Origin: Gordionus sp. m RMFG-2023 | Taxonomy: Eukaryota; Nematomorpha; Gordioida; Chordodea; Parachordodidae | Assembly: GCF_954871325.1 (NCBI RefSeq) | Contig: NC_088777.1 | Coordinates: 22,111,366 to 22,175,365, forward strand | DNA: 64,000 nucleotides | Reading direction: 5' to 3' | Shown here: piece by piece, positions 1 through 11,900 of the stretch | How the letters are laid out: each line of letters opens with the position of its first letter | Position numbering within the stretch: position 1 is the first letter of the stretch | Translations under genes and position numbers: made by a program | The notes under the pieces: generated by a model | What the model saw: only the letters and a program-made list of their open reading frames with translations | Database searches by the model: none | Told to the model about the DNA's origin: nothing

Positions 1-1276
1 TGATGAGGGATCTGATCAAGTTTCTGACGCCTTTTAAAATTGCGAGTGATGAACTTGAGTGATTTAAAACCTACTATTCACAAAGTTCTTTTATGTTATC
101 ATAAAATATTGAGTTTTTTTTAGATAATCCTAGCTTAACTATCAGCTAAACCAGCTTTCATTAAGATGCCGTGAAATATTGGTGGATAAATTTTAAATAG
201 ATTTATTCCACCAAATTTCGACGTTTTTGTGCCCAAAATTTCGGGATATGAAAATGTTATCCCGGGAACATTATAAAGATTTGTGTCAACATATCAACAC
301 GTTGATTAATGCAGAGAAAATCAACAGAGATGTGATTGAGCAAAAGTCTTTAAACAACTCACCATCTAACTCGTGCTCAACCGATAGAGTAGTAAATAAA
401 GGTTTATTAAATTAATAATAAAATTATTTATTAAAAAATAATAAAGTAAATATATATCTTAATATTAATAATGAATATTTTTTTCTTAAGAAACTACAGA
501 GGTGGTAGATACGTTTTTGAACTTCTCTCTATGGGAGGCTGACAATGCGTATTCTGATGCTAGCGCCGAAGTTGACGAGCTAAAAAACCTAGATCCGAAA
601 TTATGTATTGATGACGATAATATTTTAAAATGGTGGAAAACAAACCATTATGAGTTTCCAAATTTAAGTATTTTAGCTCTTAAATTCCTGGCTATCCCTG
701 CTTCGTCGGCTAGCAGTGAAAGGGCGTTTTCAGCACTGGTAGGGCCTTTGAGGAGAGAAGGACTCGTTTAAAGCCAGATAAACTGGACGCCTCTTTATTT
801 ATATATCATAATTATATAATTATTCACTTTGTGATAATTTTGATAATGATATTGATGAGGTCAATATAATATAATATGTTCATTATATTTTTTATATATT
901 TATTAACTTTTATATCATATCTATATTCGCATAAATGATTTATTGTATTATATAATCGTTATAATTTTTAAATTCGCTTGTATATTAATCGTTTTATAAT
1001 ATTTTTTACAAATTTAATAAAATGCAACTTAATATATATCTTGAATAGATTATGGCCGTCAAATAAACTTTTATTTAAGGTGGCTGAACTGAATAAATAC
1101 ACATAAAATTTTTTTTGGTTATTATAATATTAAAACTTAAATTGCAAAATTTTATTCGGGTCGGGCTCGGGTCGGGTTGGACTAAAAAATGTGTGCTCGG
1201 GCTCGGGTCGGGCTCGGACAAAAAAATTTTTTAAATTCGGGCTCGGGTTGCGAAAAAATTACTTTGCAGTTCTCTA
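1..1276 (+). mobile_element. hAT transposon, right part (left end outside the window)
   Basis: Transposase pieces of an Ac-like hAT run left to right. Residues LIKFLTPFKIASDELE (from base 12) match the family's LPF..ATDEL block, and MCPKFRDMKMLS (227-) matches the DPRF..LKMLS block. The C-terminal dimerisation domain is open at 502-771 (AIPASSASSERAFSALVG). The frame is broken several times. The right end is GC-rich subterminal repeats (CGGGTCGGGCTCGGG, 1157-1250) and a terminal TTTGCAGTTCTCTA ending at 1276. Confidence 0.85.
502..771 (+). pseudogene. hAT transposase C-terminal dimerisation domain
   Basis: 89 open residues from the last part of a hAT transposase. PASSASSERAFSALVGP is the classic dimerisation signature. 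NILKWWKTNHYEFPNLSILA upstream is the usual PLxWWK.N...P.L..LA block. The earlier parts of the protein lie in other frames, so the copy is not intact. Confidence 0.9.
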
Positions 1277-3125
1277 ATCCCACTTATCAAAAGTTATTGA
1301 AAAATATGAAACTCACTAAGGCTGTGTTAGATTGCAACCGATGGCATTTAACCCATGATGTTAGAAAGGCTGATTTTATTCCAACCCAATATCGAAGATT
1401 TCTTTTCAGAGCAATCTGATGTATTATTGACTGAAGATTGGAAAGAGATAATAATGATTGTTGAAATTTTAAAACCACTAAAAATCGCAATCAAACGATT
1501 CCAATCTGAACAGTTAACACTGACAGAATGGTTAAGATACTGCATTGAACTAGAAAAAAATTCAACACTCAATTAGTATATTCTTGTCGAACAGGAAGAA
1601 AGGTTCATAAAGAATAAAATTCTCTTAGTTGCCATATACATGGACCCAAGATACAAGGTTAAAGGTTTCTTTTTTTTATATTAAAATGTTTCAAATATAC
1701 ATATTTATAATTTGAATAAAATTTCGATTTAAAAACGTATACAATTACAATAAAAGGTATAAGCAATATAAAAATATTTAAAAAAGGGTAATAAAATACT
1801 ATAATGTATTTTTTTTAAAAGAAAAGGAACATGAGGAAGTGCATCTAGGTTATGGCACCATGGATTACTGTGCGACCTGCAAATTTCCATTGAGATTCGT
1901 TGGCTTAGGTAAAAACCTTCCTGAGGGTCACCCGAAATTAAGCGCATCTTTTGGCCAAGTGCCTTGAAAAATCCAATACTCTAGGTCCAAAAACACCGAT
2001 TGTGTGTCCGAAACAATCGGGGTTTGAGTAATATTGGGAATGGTAATGTATTTATTGATCTTTCTAATTTCCGCTCTAACTAAGGAATTAGAGCAGAAGG
2101 ATGGAGCAAAGCGATCAACGCATGTATAATCCCAGGCTAGCGGGATTCCTCTGCTCCATGGGATAAGAGTCATTCCGTCAGGTTTGATATTGTCTCCGAG
2201 ATTAAGACCTACAGGTTCCAAAGTTGATGGAATATTAGATGAATGGAGAGTTCTAGCAATAATTAAATTTATTGCTTGGTGGCCACCTTTAGAGAAATGG
2301 CAGTGAAGAGGGTGATGACCTAGACTGTTGATAGGGAGCTGAAACTTAGTAATTAATTATTTTGGATTTATATTAAAATGGTTATTTTATGGAATTGCCA
2401 TTTATTTAAATATAAATCCAATATTACAGGTCCTACTTAGTGATGATAAGATTTGTGCGAAAAGGCATCTTGACAATTTATGGAGTCGGATTAAAAGCAT
2501 AACAACCGAATTTAACTGATCATATTAGTTCCGATGAAGTTAAGATGATCTAGAGATACAACTAAAAGAAAGTCAGGAAAAAATACTTAAAAGAGGGCCA
2601 ACGATTGCAGAGAAAAGTATTGGAATTATAATTACCGATAGCGATTTTAAAAGATTAGATAAGAAGATATTTTGCATTTTTGAGAGTGTGCTAAGCCGGA
2701 GCACCCTGATTTATATATTTTATCCAAAATCTTATAAGCTGTTCCTGCAACCCAAGTTAATTTATTATATTTTCACATAAATAAATTTAATATAGGTTAG
2801 TGTTGAAATATCATTTTCACATTTGAAATTTATTCTTTCACCACATAGATTGCGGATGAGTGAATAACTCTTGGAAGATATTCTCAAATATGTCTAAATA
2901 AAATTTTAAAATTGATACATGACTATGCTTTGTTCTTATAACTATATTTGTCTATAAATAAATAAAAAATTTATACAAAATTTATGTCTAGTTTTTTAAT
3001 TATGATTTAAATATAGAAATTTTTTTTATCAATTAAATTCTTAAACTCGAGCTGAACCCAGAACCAAACCCAAAAAATTTTGCCGGGCTCGCATACCTGG
3101 TCCAGACGCCTAGGTATTAGAGACC
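1277..3125 (+). mobile_element. Second hAT transposon, degraded, split by the first
   Basis: The transposase reading starts right at the junction with the previous element, so that hAT probably inserted inside this one. Blocks seen are MMLERLILFQPNIEDFFSE and QSEQLTLTEW (1355-1576), AIYMDPRYKV (to about 1660), then LLSDDKICAKRHLDNLW (2430-2490), and SVEISFSHLKFILSPHRLR (2798-2860). The DPRYK block is interrupted at 1660-2427 by GT...AG-bounded DNA that carries a LINE tail. The right end near 3043-3125 has hAT-like low-complexity sequence (CTGAACCCAGAACCAAACCC). Exact ends are unclear. Confidence 0.7.
1835..2340 (-). mobile_element. LINE 3' fragment: R2-type endonuclease-like domain
   Basis: Minus-strand reading gives CHHPLHCHFSKGGHQAI (a Cys/His cluster), then GLNLGDNIKPDGMTLIPW, GIPLAWDYTCVDRFAPS, RAEIRKINKYITI and a tail GDPQEGFYLSQRIS. 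The PDG...D...K..KY layout resembles the restriction-like endonuclease at the C-terminus of R2-clade non-LTR retrotransposons; such tails survive because LINE copies are 5'-truncated. The wording of the motif is very common in unnamed invertebrate proteins. The link to R2-type elements is inference. Confidence 0.55.
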
Positions 3126-4500
3126 CTAGAATGATAATTTCATCTTTAGTCAGTGGGAAGTAGTATAACCTAAATGGCAGATATTGAGGTAGAGGTCACG
3201 GTCACTATTTTTAATATCATAAATCATTTTATTTATAGCTAAGCAGAATAGGGGTAGACTTAAAGGATCGCCCTGCCGGAGCTCCTGATCCTTTTTTTTA
3301 AAGTGGAGTTAGTTGACGCCATATAATTGTATGCATAAACTGGTTATTTATCTATAAAGCTTTCAATTAATGTCTGGCAATTCAATGTGTCAATAACGTT
3401 AGTTATTTAAAGCTAGATGAATAGAATTAGATAGCAGGTTCTCCAGGGTAATTGTTTGGATTTAACAACCACCATTGATTCCGAAACAATTGGTTTGGGT
3501 TAGAACATCTGATAAAGTATTTTTGATATGTTTGCATATGATTTTGACTCCTTGTAAACCCCTCCCCCTCCCCCTCCCCCAATGACATTGTTTGATTGGG
3601 CTTTCGATTAGAAACAGATTTTTAGGTTATTTTATAATATTAATTAATAATTATAAATATTTTTCTTAATTTCAGCGAAACTAGATAGAGGCTAAGGCCT
3701 GAATGCAGTCAACGGCTAGTACAAATTTGATATTGGGTTAGGATTCATTAGATGTCAAAAGCCGAAAAAACATTTTAAAAAATGTTTTGGAACATAAATA
3801 GATGAAAAAAAACATGTTTAACAAAATACATCAAAATTTTTTTTAAATTTTATGAAAAAAACAGCAATAAAAACCTATTCTTAAAAATAAATAAATATAA
3901 AAAGTAAAATAAAAAAAAATATGCACAAAAACCAAATCCAATAATAGTTAAATAAACACGAAAAAATTTTGAATAAAATACTGAACATATTTCAAATGAG
4001 AATTGAACAATTTTTATTTTTTTTACCTCCCAATTTTTTATAAATCTGCCCAAAACATAAATTTTTGCCAATAAAAATAGTGATCTTTTAAGAGTCTTTA
4101 TTAAACTGAGTGCTTTATTAAAGTTACCATGATTTTAGTCCATTTTATATTTAATATTATTCAAAGCCTGTAATAAGCAAATAAATATTAATACAAATTA
4201 CCCCCCTCTCCTCCTTCGAATCAGGATAATTTAAATGTTTATGTTTATTATTTTTCTTTTAAATAAATTATAATTCAATATAAAATTTGACGGATGAAAT
4301 ATTATAACAAATATAATTTTATAATTAAATTTAATATTTTAAAAAATTTAATACTTTACTTTATAAACAATAAAATATCTAATAATAGACGGTCTATATA
4401 AAATATTGCATTGAATTACATTGATTTAAATAATTTATATTAACATTTCATTTATGGGAAAAAATAATTTAATATGAATCTTCATGTTTGACGTTGACAA
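3126..4500. other. AT-rich DNA without recognised gene
   Basis: No coding match. A short C-run repeat (CCCCTCCCCCTCCCCC) lies near 3565-3580. Open stretches here are Ile/Phe/Lys-rich and look like chance. Confidence 0.5.
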
Positions 4501-4509
4501 TACCATGAA

Positions 4510-4640
4510 CGAGGCACGAAAAAATCGGCAAATTTTGATTCCTAAATAAAGTGTAATGCATATCTGAATAACTATCAGAAATTAAATTCCAAAGATGTGA
4601 TGGATATTGGATCCAGTACCGGATCTAAAGATTGATGCCC
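4510..4640 (+). pseudogene. Possible SAM-dependent methyltransferase N-terminal remnant
   Basis: Two nearby frames read MNEARKNRQIL (from 4506) and NAYLNNYQKLNSKDVMDIG followed by SSTGSKD. The order Met-Asn-x-Ala, Gln, N-x-Y and then the glycine-rich motif I (DIGSSTG) is that of juvenile-hormone-acid-type methyltransferases. The two parts are out of frame and stops follow, so if real it is broken. It is too short for a firm call. Confidence 0.3.
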
Positions 4641-5716
4641 GATCGGTTCTATGAATCTTAACCAAGTTTATATATTTCCCGCAAATATTCTCCAGGATTT
4701 TTAATCTCATAATCGGGGTTATAGACAGTGCTGAAACTATTATTAGCGGCGAGGGTACGCTACTAGATATTACTCTAATATAGAGTTTGAGGGAAACAGG
4801 GTTACAATTAGTAAACTTTTGACAAAAAATCCATCATAAAAATAAAATAAACAATGTTTATAATATTTTTTGGTAAAATATTAGGATTAAAAGAATCAAA
4901 TTTTTGGAAAGGGCATTCTAAATTTTTATTATATTAGCAATTGGCAAGGACAACGCGTGCCCCCTCGACTACAGTCCTGGTTAGACAGCAATAGGCGATT
5001 GTAAAATTTTTATATAAGATCCGGTAGAGGACTCAGCCCGGTACTTCAAAAAAACGGGCCCAAAATAAACTGACATAAAATCTGACACATCTATTAAATT
5101 GTAATAATAATTAATTTTCTCTAAAATTCATCGTCAGTTTTTTGCGCCCTAAAAGGGTTAAAAATTTATAATAAAAAATGTTAATTGGTAGACAAAACTA
5201 TAGGGAGAAAAATAGTTATTAAGTTTAATAATTACATCCCATAAGATATCTTATATCTTAATTCTACAAATTTTGACTCCTGGCATTTAAGCATGGATCC
5301 AAAGCTGAACCCTTCAAAATTTTGTTATCCGAACCTGAACTGAACACCTATAAGGTCTGTAAATCGGTTTGAACCTTTTAATATCCTAACTGTTTTAAAG
5401 ATTATTATTAATCAATTTGATTGATAAGTATTAGTTACCATTTTTAGATATTATTTTTATAGTATTTGATGATGTCAACTACCCAAATTAAAATATAGAA
5501 ATGTTCTCAACTATAAAATTAATTTGTTCTCATTGTAGATATAATTTGACTGGAGAGAATCTTAGATATATTTGAATTATATGGCTTAATAATATTTTGG
5601 AAAATAATTTAATTATATATTATAATTAATTAGCATATAAATTTTTAAAAATTTCATCACTAAATAAAATTCCTACAAAACAACTAACGTTATTTTATTA
5701 TTATAGCAAATACAAC

Positions 5717-6165
5717 TAGAGGTCTGCAATACCTGAACCGAAATTGGCAATATTTTCTGGATAGAAGGGGTGGGAAAATTTTATTTTTCGGGTGAGTTTG
5801 GATTGGAATCTTTTTTATGTATCATGGTTTGATTGTATATTATTTTATTTCCTTTTATTTTGAATTATTTCTTATAACATACTAAAAAAAAGTTATGGCA
5901 AATTTTTTTCATATAATGATGTATGGGTCGGATTAGGTTGAGCATGGAATTAATTTTATGTATGGGTTGGGTTTGAAACATGCCTTTCTTCCTGCGGGTC
6001 GGATCGAAAAATTGGTATAAAGTCTCAGTACATACAAATATACCTAATTTTATATCCATAACAAATAAACTTATACATAATTTTAAGTTCAAACCGGTTT
6101 TTGAAAATATAAACTGAACGTATATTGTTCTTTTATCAGCCAAACCTGAACTGATATTCGTTATG
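5717..6165. mobile_element. hAT-like element fragment
   Basis: It begins TAGAGGTCTGCAATACC, the same terminal sequence as the complete hAT at 40779. Inside are the pyrimidine/purine strings typical of hAT subterminal DNA (GGGTCGGATTAGG, GCGGGTCGGATCG). The right end is uncertain. Confidence 0.5.
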
Positions 6166-6839
6166 ATTCATATCTTTGAAAAGAAATACACATATTATTC
6201 CAACTCATCTCGATTTTTTACAAATTCCTTATAAAACGTAGTAAAACGAAACTCCGAATCCTTGCAATATGATTTGAGATAATTAATTATCCCAAATAAA
6301 CTTACCATAATATACTATACTACCCAAAATAAAATAGTTAGACAAAAATTTTTTTTTGCTTTCAGGTCAAAGTTTTTAAATAAATGTTGTGAAAATATTA
6401 CTTTAATTTAATATTTATATAAAATATAGATTTATAAAAATATAAAATTAATTAATATTGAATAAAAATTGTATAAAACAGAAAAATTTAAAGATTTATA
6501 TTTATATTTTAATTTAAAAATTAATTAATTATGCAATACAAAGTTCGCCGTTTTATGAAAAACTTTATATAACCCTTTTAATTGACTGTGGTCTGACAAC
6601 AGTCCCTTGGAATAATGGGTAATCTTCAATCTATTACACTTGTGTATCCATCATTCCTTGCTAAGATTAATTTCCTGTTAAAAAAATATATCTATAAATT
6701 TAAACAACTTATTTTTTTAAAATCTGAGGATTTTTTTTATATTAGACAAAAAATTCAAATAAAATTTTTTAGATATAATTATGATTCCTTTTTGGGAACA
6801 CAATTAACCATTGTATAATGTTTTTAAATTTACATTTAC

Positions 6840-8520
6840 TCAAGGAAAAATATAACGGTTAAATTATTTTCATTACTTCAAAAAAAAGTTAAGGGTTATA
6901 CGTTACTGTTATTAAGAACATGTAATGGTTACAAAAGCTTTTCGTTAAATTAAAATTTTTTTAATCCTTTATTTTGCTGCAAGTCATTAAATAATAAAAG
7001 GCAGTATAAACTATAAACATACACTAGTTTATTTATATTTTTTATCGAAATTAATGGGGGTGTACCGATACCACTTTTTGGAAGCCGATCAGATCCGATA
7101 TTAAATTGATATCGGCCGATACCGATTCGATATCATATCTAATTTTATATTCTGTAAAGAAACCAATGGTTTTAATTTTTAATATACTTTTTATTAGTAT
7201 AACATCTATAATTTAACTATACCCTAACTTATGTCATTTAAATATATTATAATTATCAGTTATAGTTTATATTCAATTCAATTGCAATTCTAAAAGTATA
7301 TAAAATGGCCCGCAAATGGGGGTATACTTTTATATAATAAGTAATAAAATTAATCTATATACATAATAAACAAATATATTATGAAATTTGAAATTAATAT
7401 TTAACATAAATATATCGAAGATTTCTATTTAAAAACACCAAGAGGTCAGCCTGCGGCGATGGTAACTGTCAATATCACCAGCTTCACTAAAAACAGATTC
7501 GCACACTTTTATAAACAGAATGCGCAAAAAAATAACAATATGGCAAAATGTTTAATTAATTTTTATTATTATTAAAAAAATAAACATAAAAATGGGATTT
7601 CGATTTTTTAGATATAACTTTTTTTAAAAAATTTTATAATATTTTATTTTTGTTAAAAACGCCATTTTATATCTGATAGGATCGGAAAATTTTATAATAT
7701 TGGCCGATAGCCGATATTTTAAAATTAGTGAAATATCGGCCCGATCCGATATAAAATATCGGTACATCCCTAGAAATTAATATAAAATGAAATATTATAA
7801 TTTTAGCATTTGACAAAATAACAAATTTTTCAAATAGACCATATTTTTCTAGTAAACGAACGACGAGAGCGGAGGATGGTAAATTTGAAAAATAACTTTG
7901 ATTATTGTGTAATTATGCAGAATAATTTCAAATGATGGATCCTGAAGATATAAAATTACTTTGATCTAGACATCATTTGAATTCTTTGTAGAGTCCAATT
8001 CCAACTTTGGGAAAAATCATTTTTAGAGGTTGCTGCATCTCGGAGACTGAACTTAGAAATAAGCACAGAAGATCTTATCTCTAGAGATATTGAGTTGCCA
8101 TAATCTTGTTTTTTTATCGGAGGATAATAATCCCCGAATATTTTATAAAATGGAAGAGAAATTGTGTCTAGGAATGATTGGATAGCTTATAATAAGTCTA
8201 TGTTAAATATTTTGACATATATTTTTTTTTCATAAATAATATTACAGTTTATGATATTAAATTCATCTCCTTCGGAAAAATTTTGTCAATCTATAAATAA
8301 TTTTGTTTTCTAGAAAATATAATGAATTCATGTTCTAAATTTTTATCATTTTGGGTGTAAAATAAATGAATTTTAAAAATAAGAAAAAACAAACGTTAGG
8401 TTGCTAAAAAATATAGAGGTTACAGAGTTCTTCTTTACATTTTTAAATAAATAGAATTAAATTATGTAACGTAACGCTACCAATAACGTAACATTATTTG
8501 TAACTTTCTGTCCAACCCTG
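6840..8520. mobile_element. Degraded hAT, right end recognisable, hosting a younger hAT
   Basis: TCCAACCCTG at 8511-8520 is the complement of the CAGGGTTGG terminus seen elsewhere in the window. Matching ACGTAACG/GTTACGTTA-like subterminal DNA lies at 8400-8510 and again near 6860-6940. The left terminus is not clear. Confidence 0.35.
7055..7772 (-). mobile_element. Non-autonomous hAT, 718 bp, with 8-bp target duplication
   Basis: The termini are TGGGGGTGTACCGATA and TATCGGTACATCCCTA. They are flanked by the 8-bp direct repeat GAAATTAA at 7047-7054 and 7773-7780. The subterminal DNA is full of CCGATATCGG-type words. On the minus strand a relic reads [11 protein letters not shown] and HRRRLTS, the hAT dimerisation domain. 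Two other copies of this family are at 17137-21679 and 32100-32465. Confidence 0.92.
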
Positions 8521-8769
8521 ATGATGGCTATAAGTGCAGTCAATTCTAGTAATATAGATGCCAAAAAATTTAGATAATTTTTAATAGATTTGGGAATGAA
8601 CTGGGGTGTATAGATACAATATCAACGATGAATCATAAATCGTTTTCAAAGAAAAGGGCTCAACGCGCTATAGCCTAATATAAACAAGATATAAAAATAA
8701 AACACTGTATATAAAAATTGAACATTCCTTTATATTATGTCATATTTATAAGGATTCATGTCGTCCAAC

Positions 8770-8775
8770 TTTATT
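8770..8775 (-). terminator. Likely poly(A) signal of the SOAT gene
   Basis: AATAAA on the minus strand, about 86 bases past the stop codon. In DNA this AT-rich the hexamer also occurs by chance. Confidence 0.4.
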
Positions 8776-8860
8776 ATAAACATGTGATATGATGTTCTAA
8801 TATAATATGAAATATATTGATTGGAAATAAATTAGTGTATATTTTTAAATTCTTTATATT

Positions 8861-8937
8861 TTATTTACAGGGTCTTCGACCATGTTGGTAGGAGACATGA
8901 GCGTAATCAATGAAGGGTTCCCTTATAGCAAATTTGC
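8861..8937 (-). CDS. SOAT: SOAT last exon
   Basis: A 77-bp exon. A split Cys codon (T then GC) continues ARRNC, and the reading ends [19 protein letters not shown], stop, resembling the PTFLDYVRPRSWTC end of SOAT1. Confidence 0.87.
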
Positions 8938-11900
8938 CTGTTCTGGTAAATAACATTTTAAAAGCGAATAAAAAAATTTCCCCTACACAACCCCGACCCC
9001 CATATCCCCCCCCCCCCAAAAAAAAGTATAGAATATTTCACTTCACTAAAAAGAAGAATTGAAAGAAAAGTTGGTATAAGTTAATAACTTTTTAAAATCA
9101 CAACTATAATTCAAAATTTTTAGAATAATTATAAAAAAAATAAGTGAAAACCCAAAATCATTTTTATAAAAATATAATATAGCCAAGGCCTACAATACGT
9201 GGACCTAAAATCCTCCAATAAAATATATGGCAGAATCGTCTAATGGTGCCCCCCCCCCAATATAAGAATCCTGGATACGAATATGGTAAGAGATGTATAG
9301 TAATTTTTACGTTAAAATAAGGAGGATTCTTTATATATGTTATAAATGTTAAATTGAAATAATCTTCCTAAAATATGTGTTTCAATTATCAAATCTTTGA
9401 CTTGCAAGAATTTTTTTGTCAAACTATTTAAGTGGTTAGTATATAATATTCTGAAAAAATCCGGGGGAAACCTTATATAAGAAATTTATAAGATTTGATC
9501 TAAATATTAATATATTATGTGAATTACTAAATGTTTTCTACAATTCCTTCTGGCATACCATTCCATGCTATATAGGGTCATTAAAAGCCCGTTGCCCATA
9601 AACATCATAACCCAAAGTAATATGTTTGATGCTCGAAAACTTCGCTTATTTGAAATGAACATCGCCGCAACTATTATATAATTTATATATTGTTGTAATA
9701 TGTAAATATACTTTGAATTAAAATCGAGAAAAAAGAAGTAATATTCAAATCGACTGTTAAACAGAAAAACGAAACGAATTATTATATTATTTGAGTAAAG
9801 ACTACGTAAATGAATAGGATAGAAAAGTATATATAATCGAGGATATTTTACTTGTAAATTATTATTATTTTGCGAATTTAATTTTTAATCTTTTAATTTT
9901 TTTTATTTTAGTTATGATTATGTAATTACAATTTATATTAATTAATAAAGTGTTAGTAGTTAATTTATTTATACCATTTATTTGTATTCTCCTTAATTCT
10001 CAACTACAACATTTGTTACCGAAACATTATGTTTTATGGGCATATTCAGTCTAAATAACTTTCTTAATTTGACATATATCAATAATAATTTATGCGTTAA
10101 TTTGTGAATTCTAAATAAAAGAAAAATAATCCCATCATAATAAGGTGTAAATCCTTTAATATAATCTTTATTAGAATGGTATCCTAATTTCAATTTGGGA
10201 TAATTAATTTTAGAGTTTAAAATAAAAAAAGTTTAAATTATAAGATTTTAATAAACAAATTAATTTTCTGATTTATATAATTAGTTCTTATAATATATAT
10301 ATAGTCATTGAATGTTAGGGTGAACTATCTGGCAATAAAAAATTGAGATAAGACCAAATTTTGATGGATACTATAACTTTATGTACATAAAAAATACATC
10401 AATTATAGACAAAGTGCAAAGTTGTTAATTGAGGATTTTATGAAGAAATTTTTAAATAATTATTTATCAAGAGTCCGAACCGGACTTAAAAATTTAAAAA
10501 TTACAAGCCAGGTTTAAATTTAGCCAAATTTTTTTATCCGTCGAGGTTTTAATATAATAAATTGAAATTGCATACGTCCAAAAATATAGAAATTTTACCA
10601 TTGTGAGAGGATTTGGGCATTAAATAATTAAATACTAAAATCTGTGACATCTCGAAGTCAGGACGATTCAGGCCTATAAATCGGTATTTTTGCGCGGTTT
10701 ATTTGATTAATGTTTAACTTATATTTATATAAGAGTCGTTCCATGTCATATCGATCAAGATTCGAGTGATTCCTTGGAATTTGGGTGAAATTTTGTATAT
10801 AAACCTAAGGTATATCATGTAAGTGGAACATGGTCCAAATTTTAGCATCGTAACATTTAAATTTTTTGGGACATTAAGGGCGAAGTATGGAAAATGACTT
10901 ATTTTTACATATATATATTGTCATCCAATCCGGCGAAAAGCTACCTAATTAAAAATAATGATTTTAATATTATAAAGTGTATATATTCTATTATTAAAAA
11001 ATAATTTTATTTTCCTTAATATGGCGGTACATTTAACTCCATTTTAAAGTTTAAAATCTTTGTAAAATATAATGAGTTTCCCCGAATTTTATAAAAATTT
11101 TAGCAAAGTCTGTATAAAAAAAATTGTAATGTCAAGTTATTGGAAAAATTGATAAAAACATTAAAAAAACAAGAAATTTCTTTTATTTAGTATAGAATGT
11201 GAGCAATTAATTGTTCCAATATTATTTAATATGTTTTTATATATTTTTGAACACATATTTATACAATAGAATCTTTCAAATCAAAATACTATAATGTTTC
11301 ATAAATTTTTAATCTACTTACTGTTGTTAAATGTCTCGATTTGAGCCGATTCTTATAAAGGCCTAAGGCCATTTCCAGACAGAACGTTTTTTCAAAGCGG
11401 TTTTGGGTAATGTTACCAACTTTCTAAATAAAACACCAACGAATTAATTTTTTTTAATATAATATAATTTTTTAAAATAACAATCCGGAGACACATTTGA
11501 AGAGGCCATTTAATCGTTATGAAAATCAAACCAGTTTGTTTTCTATTTACGATTAAAAAATCGGGATCCGAATTGTTTTTTTTTTAAAATATCATATTAT
11601 ATAAAAAAAATTAATTCGTTAGTTTTTTTGGAAAGCTGGTAAAATTAAACCGCTTTGAAAAAACGTTCTGTCTGGAAATGGCCTAACTCCATATTTTAGT
11701 CAGAAAAATATTGCCCCCACTCGAGATTTCGCGAATAGATGTCCAAATTAGTGATCTGCATCGGGTCTAATTTTTCAAGCCCGGCCCGGCCCTAAATTTT
11801 TTTTAAAAAAGTTTTGCCGGCCCGGCCCGAACCCGAATTTATTTAAATATAGAAATTAATTTTTATAATTACTCAAAATAAAAGACATATGTTATATGAC

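Noticed and set aside
3680-3760. Exon candidate after a TTTCAG acceptor
   Set aside because: All three frames hit stops within about 20 bases.
3850-4071. Minus-strand Phe/Ile/Lys-rich open frame
   Set aside because: Low-complexity AT-rich DNA, no family pattern, no splice or start support.
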